Assembly (NCBI RefSeq): GCF_049994905.1
Contig: NZ_CP188258.1
Span: 3,596,001-3,660,000, forward strand
Origin: Diaminobutyricibacter sp049994905
GTDB lineage: Bacteria > Actinomycetota > Actinomycetes > Actinomycetales > Microbacteriaceae
Length of the DNA: 64,000 bases
Direction of reading: 5' to 3'
In this document: positions 8,511 through 15,827 of the stretch, piece after piece
How the letters are laid out: each line of letters opens with the position of its first letter
Numbering within the stretch: the stretch's first letter is position 1
Made by a program: the position numbers and the translations under genes
The notes under the pieces: generated by a model
Database searches by the model: none
What the model was told of the DNA's origin: nothing
Seen by the model: the letters and a program-made list of their open reading frames with translations, nothing else

Positions 8511-9737
8511 TCAGTAGGCCACGTAGGCGAACCCGTTGACCTCCGCTGCGGCCAGCTCGGCAGCGCCGATGAGCACGGCGTCGTTCCGGTGCGTGGCCGC
8601 TTCGAGACGCGGCACGCGGATGATGCGCCCCCGCAACCGCTCCTGGATCCCGGGGATGACGGTATCCGCACTCCCCACGAAGCTGCTGCCGACCACGACG
8701 AGCTCCGGATCGAGGATGATCACCATCGCGGCGACCGCCAGCGCGACCATGTCGAGGATCTCGTCGGCCATCTCGCGAGCGTCCGCGTTGCCCCTGCCCG
8801 CCAGCTCGAACACGTCCTCGGCGGTCAGCACCCCCTTGGCCGGAATCGGGATGCTCCGCTCCCGCGCCCGGCGGGTCAGGGCGATCGATCCGATCCGGTC
8901 TTCGAGGTCGCCGTATTCGGAGTACGAGCGGTCGAGCGACGACCGCTCCATGAGCAGGTAGCCGATCTCGCCGGCCTCTGCCCGTGCACCGCGGTGGAGT
9001 TCGCCGTTGGTGATGATGCCGGCACCGAGGCCGTTCTCGAGGAACAACGCCACCAGGCTGCTGAGCCCGCGCCCGGCCCCGCGGTGGAGTTCGCCGTACG
9101 CGAGGGCGTTCGCATCGTTCTCGACGACGATCGGAAGACCCGTCCGCTCCCGCAGCAGGCGCCCGAGGGGCACATCGGTCCAGCCGAGTTCCGGCATCCT
9201 GCCGACGACGCCCTCCGGGTGCTGCACGACACCGGGCACCGCGACACCGACCGCAAGGCACGGAGTGCCCATGGTCTCGGCTGTGGCGATGAGGAAGTCG
9301 AAGAGCTCGAGCGTCTTGTCGAGGCGCGCCTGCTGGTCGCGTGCCCTGGCATCCTCATCCACGGCCTGCGGTGCCAGCAGCCGCGGTCCGAAAGCCACGT
9401 CGCGACGGAACACGATCTTGCCGTCGAAGTCGACGAGCACCCCCGAGGCCATGTCGGCACGGAGCTGGATGGATGCAACGAGCCGCGTTCCGCCCGCATA
9501 GCGCAGCAGCACGGATGGCCGGCCCCCGGTCGACGGTTCCTGGCCGGCCGCGACGACGAGGCCTTCGTCGATCAGCGTCGAGGTGAGCCGGTTGATGGTC
9601 GCCGGGCTGAGTCCGGTGATCACGCCGAGCTGCTGCCGCGACAGGGCGCCGGTGTTCCGGAGCGCCTCGATGATCGCGGTCTGGTTGACACGCGCCAGGG
9701 TGCTCGTCGTGGCCGTGACCTGCTTGCGTGTGGACAT
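8511..9737 (-). CDS. ROK-family transcriptional regulator
   Basis: A 408-residue ROK repressor. The N-terminal winged helix spans about residues 12-75 (RQQLGVITGLSPATINRLT is the recognition region), followed by the sugar-kinase-like ROK domain with VAVPGVVQHPEG and GLGAGIITNGELHRGA. The zinc-site cysteines normally found after that motif (CxCGxxGCxE) are absent; the stretch reads SSLDRSYSEYGDLED, so ligand binding or zinc dependence may differ. The ATG at 9737 is preceded by GGGAG. The gene lies directly upstream of the amino-sugar operon on the same strand, separated from it by a strong promoter, which supports a role as its local regulator. Confidence 0.88.
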   Translation of the reverse strand: MSTRKQVTATTSTLARVNQTAIIEALRNTGALSRQQLGVITGLSPATINRLTSTLIDEGLVVAAGQEPSTGGRPSVLLRYAGGTRLVASIQLRADMASGVLVDFDGKIVFRRDVAFGPRLLAPQAVDEDARARDQQARLDKTLELFDFLIATAETMGTPCLAVGVAVPGVVQHPEGVVGRMPELGWTDVPLGRLLRERTGLPIVVENDANALAYGELHRGAGRGLSSLVALFLENGLGAGIITNGELHRGARAEAGEIGYLLMERSSLDRSYSEYGDLEDRIGSIALTRRARERSIPIPAKGVLTAEDVFELAGRGNADAREMADEILDMVALAVAAMVIILDPELVVVGSSFVGSADTVIPGIQERLRGRIIRVPRLEAATHRNDAVLIGAAELAAAEVNGFAYVAY

Positions 9738-9825
9738 TGCTCCCGTTCCGTTTGCTGCTACGTGCCCGCGCCTCTTTAGTATCACACTGCCGCATTAGTC
9801 GGCGGGTTTCGGCACCCTGCCCGAA

Positions 9826-9855
9826 TTAACCCAGTGGTAACACGCACGCTACATT
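9826..9855 (+). promoter_or_regulatory. possible promoter of the beta-glucan operon
   Basis: TTAACC (9826-9831), an 18-base spacer and TACATT (9850-9855) resemble a sigma-70 promoter in the divergent region between the ROK regulator and the glycosyltransferase. The predicted start near 9862 would give either a 20-base leader to an ATG at 9882 or a leader of about 158 bases to the ATG at 10020. No other gene is visible in 9738-10019. Confidence 0.35.
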
Positions 9856-10019
9856 GCGGCACCCGAACGGGGGCACCATTAATGAAGAACCCTCACCGGA
9901 TGCTCACCCGCGCATCCCTCGCCAGAAGCGATCCCGACATCTCCCGCTTCTGCGCCAGCGTCGTCGACCCGCCACCCAACCGGCACACCCGACCACCCGA
10001 GCGCCGCTGGAGGACCGTG

Positions 10020-11717
10020 ATGCCTCGAACCCGCCACGCCGATCGTGAGATGAACACCGCCCAATCCCCCGTGATGGTGCTGCTCGTCCTCATCGCAACC
10101 CTGGGAATCCTGCTCTACGCAGGCTTTCTCCTGAACCCCGCCAACCGCGGAGACCTGCTGCCGTACCTGATGGTGATCGTCGCAGAGAGCATCCTGATCG
10201 TTCAGGCACTCTTCTCGATGTGGACCATCCTGTCCGGCGGTCGCGACCCGCGCGACTTCGCGTTCCATCGCGCCCAGGCGATGCTCCTGAGGCAGCCCGC
10301 GTCCGCCCGCGGAGGAGCCCCCGGGCCGATACCCCTGATGCTGGACGGCCGGCGGATCTTGGTCGACGTCTTCATCACCGTGTACGGCGAGGACCCCGAG
10401 AAGGTCAGGCGCACGGTAGCGGCTGCCGTGGCCATGCGCGGCGAGCATCGCACCTGGGTGCTCGACGACGGCAGATCGGATGAGATCAAAGCCCTCGCAG
10501 CCGACGAGGGCGCCTGGTACGTGCGACGCCTGAGCAGCAACGGGGCGAAGGCCGGCAATGTGAACCACGCGCTCTCGATCGCCAAGGGCGAGTTCTTCGC
10601 CATCTTCGACGCCGACTTCGTGCCGGATCCCGAGTTCCTGTACGAGACCGTCCCGTTCTTCACCAACCCGCTGGTCGCCTTCGTGCAGACGCCGCAGAAG
10701 TACGGAAACCTGCACACCACGATCGCGATCGGCGCGGCGTACATGCAGTCGGTCTTCTACCGGTTCATCCAGCCCGGTCGCAACCGCTTCAACGCTGCGT
10801 TCTGCGTTGGCACGAATGTGATCTTCCGCCGGAGCGCCATCGATGAGATCGGCGGTATCTACTCCGATTCGAAGTCCGAGGACGTCTGGACGTCGCTGAT
10901 GCTTCACGAGCGCGGGTGGCAGTCCGTGTACATCCCTACCGTTCTCGCTGTCGGCGACGCTCCCGAGACCGTCGAGGCCTACAGCAAGCAGCAGCTGCGC
11001 TGGGCATCCGGCGGATTCGAGATCCTCTTCACCCACAGCCCGTTGAACCCGCGACGGCGGCTCACGATGGACCAGCGACTGCAATACCTGGTGACGGCCT
11101 CGTTCTATCTCACAGGCATCTGCCCGCTGCTGCTGCTCCTCGTTCCGCCGCTCGAGATCTACTTCGACCTGCGTCCCATGAACCTGTCGATCACCGTCTT
11201 CACCTGGCTGCTGTATTACGCCGGCTTCTACGTCATGCAGATCGTCCTCGCGTGGTACACGCAGGGCTCCTTCCGCTGGCAGACGCTGACCCTCGCCACG
11301 GTATCGTTCCCGATCTACTTCCGGGCCCTGATCAATGTGCTGACAGGTCGTGAACAGAAATGGCATGTGACCGGAGCCGGCCGGGCGAGTTCGCCGTTCA
11401 ACTTCATCATCCCGCAGGTCCTGTTCTTCGTCTTCCTGGCACTCACCTCGGTCGTGGCCATCTGGCGTGACGTCGACAACGGGGTGCTCACGCTCGCTAC
11501 GGCCTGGAATGTGACGAACACCCTCATCCTCGGCGCCTTCGTTCTGACCGCCGCCCGGGAAGCCCGCCGTCTCGCGCATCCGCACGCCGTGACCGCCGTC
11601 GCGCCGGCCGCCCCGGCGATGCAGCAGATCACCGTGATCGCGCGTCCCGCCACCTTCGATCCTGGCGATGCATCGCCTGTCGGGGCACGGAGACTCCTGA
11701 AGGAGGAAACATCATGA
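10020..11717 (+). CDS. family 2 glycosyltransferase, cellulose/beta-glucan synthase-like
   Basis: A processive membrane glycosyltransferase of about 565 residues. It has two N-terminal membrane helices, a cytosolic GT2 domain with VLDDGRSDE, the DADF metal site, a SED variant of the TED motif (SKSEDVWTS) and QQLRW (the QxxRW processivity motif), and then several C-terminal helices. This is the layout of BcsA, curdlan synthase and mixed-linkage glucan synthases; no PilZ domain follows. The ATG at 10020 has GGAGGA five bases upstream. An in-frame ATG at 9882 would add 46 residues, and that stretch does show GC-rich third positions, so it remains possible. The stop overlaps the next gene as ATGA. 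Confidence 0.85.
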   Translation: MPRTRHADREMNTAQSPVMVLLVLIATLGILLYAGFLLNPANRGDLLPYLMVIVAESILIVQALFSMWTILSGGRDPRDFAFHRAQAMLLRQPASARGGAPGPIPLMLDGRRILVDVFITVYGEDPEKVRRTVAAAVAMRGEHRTWVLDDGRSDEIKALAADEGAWYVRRLSSNGAKAGNVNHALSIAKGEFFAIFDADFVPDPEFLYETVPFFTNPLVAFVQTPQKYGNLHTTIAIGAAYMQSVFYRFIQPGRNRFNAAFCVGTNVIFRRSAIDEIGGIYSDSKSEDVWTSLMLHERGWQSVYIPTVLAVGDAPETVEAYSKQQLRWASGGFEILFTHSPLNPRRRLTMDQRLQYLVTASFYLTGICPLLLLLVPPLEIYFDLRPMNLSITVFTWLLYYAGFYVMQIVLAWYTQGSFRWQTLTLATVSFPIYFRALINVLTGREQKWHVTGAGRASSPFNFIIPQVLFFVFLALTSVVAIWRDVDNGVLTLATAWNVTNTLILGAFVLTAAREARRLAHPHAVTAVAPAAPAMQQITVIARPATFDPGDASPVGARRLLKEETS

Positions 11718-12445
11718 CGTGGAAGAACCGGTTCAAACTCCTGTTCGGACTCATCGTCGTCGTCGCACTGGTCGGCGCCTGCACGCTGGTGTTCAACCAG
11801 CGCCAGCAACAGGCCACCAGCACGTCCGCAACGATCGGCGCAGAGTCATACCCGGTCGGCACCGACTATGGCGGCATCGTCACCCGCCAGTACGTCAAAG
11901 CCGGCGACACCGTCGAGAAGGGCCAGAAGCTGTTCGACGTGCAGAGCCTCCGTCTGCAGCAGGACATGGCGGCGGGCCTCGTCTCGGCGAGCTCAGCGGC
12001 CTATCCGGTCTCCCGGGACGGCACGGCGACGCTCGTCGCAACGGTGCCGGGCCGCATCTCGTCCATCGATGTCGAGCAGGGAGCGTTCGCGCAGGCCGGC
12101 GCCGTGGTCGCTCACATCGACCGCAGCGGCACTCTCTTCGTCAAAGCGGACTTCACGCTGACGCCGAGGGATTATGCGCGTATCGGCGAGGGAGCGGCCG
12201 TGCAGGTGCTCCTTCCGAACCAGCGCATCGTGCAGGGGAGGGTCGGCTCGATCGAGGTCGAGACGGTGAACGGCTCTGCGCAATCGACCATCCACGTCAC
12301 GAGCGGCCAGCTCGTCGATGGGTCGGACAACGGCCTCGTCTCTCCGGGAACTCCTGTGACCGCAACACTCCATCTGCGTGACGACGGGTTCTTCAGCGGC
12401 CCGGCAGACGCCTTCTCCGATTTCCTCCGCAAGGTCGGACTCTGA
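11714..12445 (+). CDS. membrane-fusion (HlyD/biotinyl-lipoyl-like) protein of the glycan operon
   Basis: A 243-residue protein with a single N-terminal hydrophobic helix ending at VGAC (possible lipobox) and an extracytoplasmic part resembling HlyD-type adaptors. GGIVTRQYVKAGDTVEKGQ and VPGRISSIDVEQGAFAQAG look like the two halves of a biotinyl-lipoyl hairpin domain, followed by a beta-barrel region. It begins inside the glycosyltransferase stop (ATGA) with AGGAGG upstream and ends one base into the GH81 gene, so the three genes are tightly coupled. By analogy with BgsB of the rhizobial mixed-linkage glucan system it may help the polymer leave the membrane; this is inference from family and context. 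Confidence 0.75.
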   Translation: MTWKNRFKLLFGLIVVVALVGACTLVFNQRQQQATSTSATIGAESYPVGTDYGGIVTRQYVKAGDTVEKGQKLFDVQSLRLQQDMAAGLVSASSAAYPVSRDGTATLVATVPGRISSIDVEQGAFAQAGAVVAHIDRSGTLFVKADFTLTPRDYARIGEGAAVQVLLPNQRIVQGRVGSIEVETVNGSAQSTIHVTSGQLVDGSDNGLVSPGTPVTATLHLRDDGFFSGPADAFSDFLRKVGL

Positions 12446-14481
12446 TGCGTTCACTCCGAAAAGGTGGAGTGCTGGCCCTGGTGCTGAGCCTCCTCGCGCT
12501 GACGGCCTGCCAGTCGTCGCCGCCGGATCTCCCCGCGGGCGCGACTGCGGCGGTCCTAGGCGACTCTGCGGTCAGACGTCAGGTTGCGGCGCTCCCGCAA
12601 CGCAGCGTCTCCCCGCCCCCGGCGATGCGGCTCGCGCCGGGACTGATCCCGCCCACGAACCGCTGGTATTCAGGCCTCGTCTTCGGTGCCAGGCCGCAGC
12701 CGGTCTTCCCGTTGCCCTTGTCGTTCGGGCTCACCGCATCCGGATTCGCCTTCGGTCTGCCGGATGTGACGGCCACCCCGAAGACGATCGCGGGCGGCTA
12801 CACGCCTCAGGTGCAGCTGGATGCGGGCGCGGCCGGCGCTACCGTGACCGCGTACGACGACGTTTCCGTGACCCTGGAGTACCACGCGGCGTCCGGCGGA
12901 CGCATCGGCCACACCACGATCGCTGAAGGCTCCCCGCTCGTCGGCTTCACCGCGGACAGCGCTGTGACTCTCGCATCGTCGGTCGCGTTCACTCCCGGTT
13001 CGGGCTCGCCGGCCGGGCACACCCTCGCGCTGGCGAAGATCGGCGGACGCCAGTATGCGGCGCTCGTGCCGTCAGGCGCACTCTCGGAGGCCGGCGACCG
13101 CATCCGGCTCGCGCGCGGGCAGAGCGTCGTGCTCTTCCCGGTGCCGGCGGGGTCGACGGCCTCGCGTGTCGCCCAGCAGATCAGCGGGCCTCTGCTCTCC
13201 GTGTCGACGGGATACGCGACCGCAAAGGACACGGCCACGACCTCGCTCGACTATCGCGCGAGCGGCGGCAGCACGGTCTTCGCCGCTCTTCCCAGCCAAT
13301 CGAAGCTCGCCACAGGAACGGCGTGCGAGCTGGGCCATTACGACAGCATCTACGGATCGATGCGCGTGTGCTCCGGTGAACGCCTTGCGTGGTCGGTGCC
13401 GCTCGTGTCGGCGACGTCGACGCTCCCTCTCGACCGGGCCAGCGCGTCGGACCGCACGGTGATCATCGCCCAGCTGAAACGGGACGCAGCCGACACCCGC
13501 CCGCTCCCCGCAGACACCTACTTCGGCGGCAAAGCCCTGTACCGGCTCGCCAACCTGCTGACGATCGCTCGCTCGCTGGGCGTCAGCGATGTCGCGGCGG
13601 CGCTGAGATCCCGGCTGAACATCGCACTGCACCTGTGGGCCGACCCGCGCGGCTGCACGGACAGACCCACACAATGCTTCGTCTACGACCCCGCCATGCA
13701 CGGCATCGTCGGCCTCGCCGCATCGTTCGGCTCCGACCAGTTCAACGACCACCACTTCCACTACGGCTACTTCCTCTATGCCGCCGGCGTGCTCGCGAAG
13801 GACGACCCGACGGTCGCCCGGGAGCTCGCCCCCGTGATCGACTTGCTCGCCGCCGATCTCGCCACCAGCGGCGCGAGCACGCTCTTTCCCGAGCGGCGCA
13901 CCTTCGACCCGTACACCGGGCACTCCTGGGCGTCCGGATTCTCACCCTTCGCCGACGGCAACAACCAGGAGTCGAGTTCGGAGGCCGTGAACGCCTGGAA
14001 CGGCCTCGCACTGTGGGCGGATGCGACCGGCAACGCCGGCCTCCGCACCGAAGCGCGATGGATGCTGTCCAGCGAGATCGCATCCGCCCGCGCCGACTGG
14101 GTGGACGGCGATCTCTCGTCGTTCACAGGGTTCCAGCACGAGATCGTGTCCATCAACTGGGGCGGCAAGCGCGACTACGCGACCTGGTTCAGCCCCGACC
14201 CGAACGCCATGCTGGGCATCCAGCTCATCCCGATGAGCCCGGTATCGACCTTCCTGGCGGGCGACCCGGCCCGGATCCGGCGCAACCTCGCGGAGGCGAC
14301 CCCGCACGGCTTCTGGGTGCAGTTCGGCGATTACCTGCTGATGTACAGCGCGCTCGCCGGGCCGGCCGACCTCACGAAGGCGCGTGCCGCAGCCGCGAAG
14401 CTGCCGGATACGGCAATCGACGACGCGGATTCGCGCACCTACGTGCTGGCCTGGCTGGCCTGGCTGGCATCCAGGGAATGA
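12445..14481 (+). CDS. secreted lipoprotein, glycoside hydrolase family 81 (endo-beta-1,3-glucanase)
   Basis: A 678-residue protein with a signal peptide and lipobox (LALTAC, about residues 18-23). GH81 features are the N-terminal PTNRWYSGLVFG with PVFPLPLSF near residue 90, the catalytic-region DHHFHYGYFLYAAGVLA near 433 and the hallmark GNNQESSSEAVNAWNG near 508. GH81 enzymes are inverting endo-1,3-beta-glucanases. Length and motif order fit an intact enzyme. As the third gene of the synthase operon it could trim or edit the polymer, as cellulases do in cellulose operons. That pairing suggests the product contains beta-1,3 linkages. Confidence 0.85.
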   Translation: MRSLRKGGVLALVLSLLALTACQSSPPDLPAGATAAVLGDSAVRRQVAALPQRSVSPPPAMRLAPGLIPPTNRWYSGLVFGARPQPVFPLPLSFGLTASGFAFGLPDVTATPKTIAGGYTPQVQLDAGAAGATVTAYDDVSVTLEYHAASGGRIGHTTIAEGSPLVGFTADSAVTLASSVAFTPGSGSPAGHTLALAKIGGRQYAALVPSGALSEAGDRIRLARGQSVVLFPVPAGSTASRVAQQISGPLLSVSTGYATAKDTATTSLDYRASGGSTVFAALPSQSKLATGTACELGHYDSIYGSMRVCSGERLAWSVPLVSATSTLPLDRASASDRTVIIAQLKRDAADTRPLPADTYFGGKALYRLANLLTIARSLGVSDVAAALRSRLNIALHLWADPRGCTDRPTQCFVYDPAMHGIVGLAASFGSDQFNDHHFHYGYFLYAAGVLAKDDPTVARELAPVIDLLAADLATSGASTLFPERRTFDPYTGHSWASGFSPFADGNNQESSSEAVNAWNGLALWADATGNAGLRTEARWMLSSEIASARADWVDGDLSSFTGFQHEIVSINWGGKRDYATWFSPDPNAMLGIQLIPMSPVSTFLAGDPARIRRNLAEATPHGFWVQFGDYLLMYSALAGPADLTKARAAAAKLPDTAIDDADSRTYVLAWLAWLASRE

Positions 14482-14490
14482 CCGCGCGCG

Positions 14491-15138
14491 TCAGTTCAGG
14501 CTGAACTGCTTGGTCGCCTGGGACGTGATGCCGTCGACCGATGTGGCGAGGTGATAGGACGCACCACCTGCCGGAACGGGGTTGCGCTTCGCGCTGCACG
14601 TCGCCGGGTCGGAGCGGGTGCGGTCCCAGCCGATCGGCGTCTGCGACTTCACGGTCTTGCCGGGCTGCAGGAGCACCTCGGCGTCGACCGCGCCGGTCTG
14701 GCAGTCGGTCGACTTCCAGTACACCTCGGTGCCGCTCGTGATGGTGAAGACCTGGGCCTTCGTGCCTGCGCCGATCTTGCAGGCGTTCGGGCCGGTGTTC
14801 GTGATCGAGATCGACAGCTGCGGCATCTCTTCGGCGCCGTAGTTGGGCTTGTCGGTGATCGCCTGGACGTCGACGTTCGCGGGCTTGCACGCCGCGCCCG
14901 TCGCCGTCGTCGGATCGGTCGGGATGGTCGTGCTCTGCGGGTCCGCGGTGCGGGCGGCGGTGTGCTCCGACGCAGTCGTCGCGGGCGGGGTGGCCGGTGC
15001 GCCGCTCGACGCACCCGGGCGGACGACGATCAGGATGACGACGACGATGACCGCGAGCACCGCCAGACCGACGACGAGCCGGCGGCGCCAATACACCTTG
15101 CTCGGCTGGGGGCCGACCGGATGCTTGAACGTCGACAT
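14491..15138 (-). CDS. membrane-anchored extracellular protein of unknown function
   Basis: About 215 residues: a short basic cytoplasmic N-terminus (KVYWRRR), one transmembrane helix (about residues 21-40), a threonine/alanine/proline-rich linker, and an extracellular beta-rich domain with two cysteine pairs (CKPANV, ACKIGAG, TDCQTG, ATCSAKR). The domain, with LSISITNTGPNACKIG, resembles the immunoglobulin-like DUF4232/BsuPI folds found in actinobacterial surface proteins, but I cannot assign a function. An in-frame GTG at 15144 is an alternative start. It is convergent with the GH81 gene, nine bases apart. Confidence 0.75.
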   Translation of the reverse strand: MSTFKHPVGPQPSKVYWRRRLVVGLAVLAVIVVVILIVVRPGASSGAPATPPATTASEHTAARTADPQSTTIPTDPTTATGAACKPANVDVQAITDKPNYGAEEMPQLSISITNTGPNACKIGAGTKAQVFTITSGTEVYWKSTDCQTGAVDAEVLLQPGKTVKSQTPIGWDRTRSDPATCSAKRNPVPAGGASYHLATSVDGITSQATKQFSLN

Positions 15139-15196
15139 GCTCACAGGGTAACCGCGCGGGTGCGGGAAACCGCGGCAAAACGCGGCACAGCGGGCG

Positions 15197-15730
15197 TTAG
15201 AGGTGTTTCAGCATCCGCGTGTTGCCCAGGGTGTTCGGCTTCACCCTCGCCAGGTCGAGGAACTCCGCGACACCCTCGTCGTGCGACCGCACCAGTTCGG
15301 CGTAGACCTCGGGATCGACCGTCTCGTCGCCCATGTCGACGAAGCCGTGCTTCGTGAAGAAACCGACCTCGAACGTGAGGCAGAAGAGCCGGCTCAGGCC
15401 GAGCTCGCGGGCGTCGTCCTCGAGCCGGGCCAGCAGGGCGTGGCCGACGCCGGCGTGCAGCCACTCGTCTGCGACGGCGAGGGTGCGCACCTCGGCGAGA
15501 TCGCGCCACATGACGTGCAGGGCACCGCATCCGACCAGCGTGCCGTCCTCCGCTTCTGCGACGCGGAACTCCTGCACGGACTCGTAGAAGACGACCGCGT
15601 CCTTGCCCAGCAGGATGCGCCGCTGCACCAACGGCTCGACGAGGGCCTGGATGCCTGCGATGTCGCTGGTGCGCGCCCGCCGCACGCGGATGCTCGTGGC
15701 GGTCGAGGTCGGGAGGGGGGTCGAGGTCAC
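15197..15730 (-). CDS. GNAT amino-acid N-acetyltransferase (ArgA-like)
   Basis: A 177-residue GNAT acetyltransferase of the stand-alone type used as amino-acid (glutamate) N-acetyltransferase in arginine biosynthesis of Actinobacteria. It shows RRARTSDIAGIQALVEPL at the N-terminus, the acetyl-CoA-binding ADEWLHAGVGHALL near residue 87 and FFTKHGFVDMG near 124. The arginine genes are not nearby, so the role is taken from family resemblance. It stands between a membrane protein and clpC on the same strand. Confidence 0.75.
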   Translation of the reverse strand: MTSTPLPTSTATSIRVRRARTSDIAGIQALVEPLVQRRILLGKDAVVFYESVQEFRVAEAEDGTLVGCGALHVMWRDLAEVRTLAVADEWLHAGVGHALLARLEDDARELGLSRLFCLTFEVGFFTKHGFVDMGDETVDPEVYAELVRSHDEGVAEFLDLARVKPNTLGNTRMLKHL

Positions 15731-15780
15731 GGGTCAAGTCTAAAGCGGGCCGTCAGGCGCACGGTCCGGGCTGGCATGAC

Positions 15781-15818
15781 GAAGGCGGGGCCGGTTCCGC
15801 AGAACCGGCCCCGCCTTC
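15781..15818 (-). terminator. strong hairpin downstream of clpC
   Basis: A perfect 17-base stem (15781-15797 with 15802-15818) with a four-base loop lies ten bases beyond the clpC stop. No T tract follows on the minus strand, so it is a terminator or mRNA-stabilising hairpin rather than a textbook intrinsic terminator. Confidence 0.65.
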
Positions 15819-15827
15819 GTTCAGCCG

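Noticed and set aside
13072..14504. Alternative minus- and plus-strand frames over the GH81 gene
   Set aside because: They lack domain signatures, and the GH81 hallmark motifs fix the real frame.
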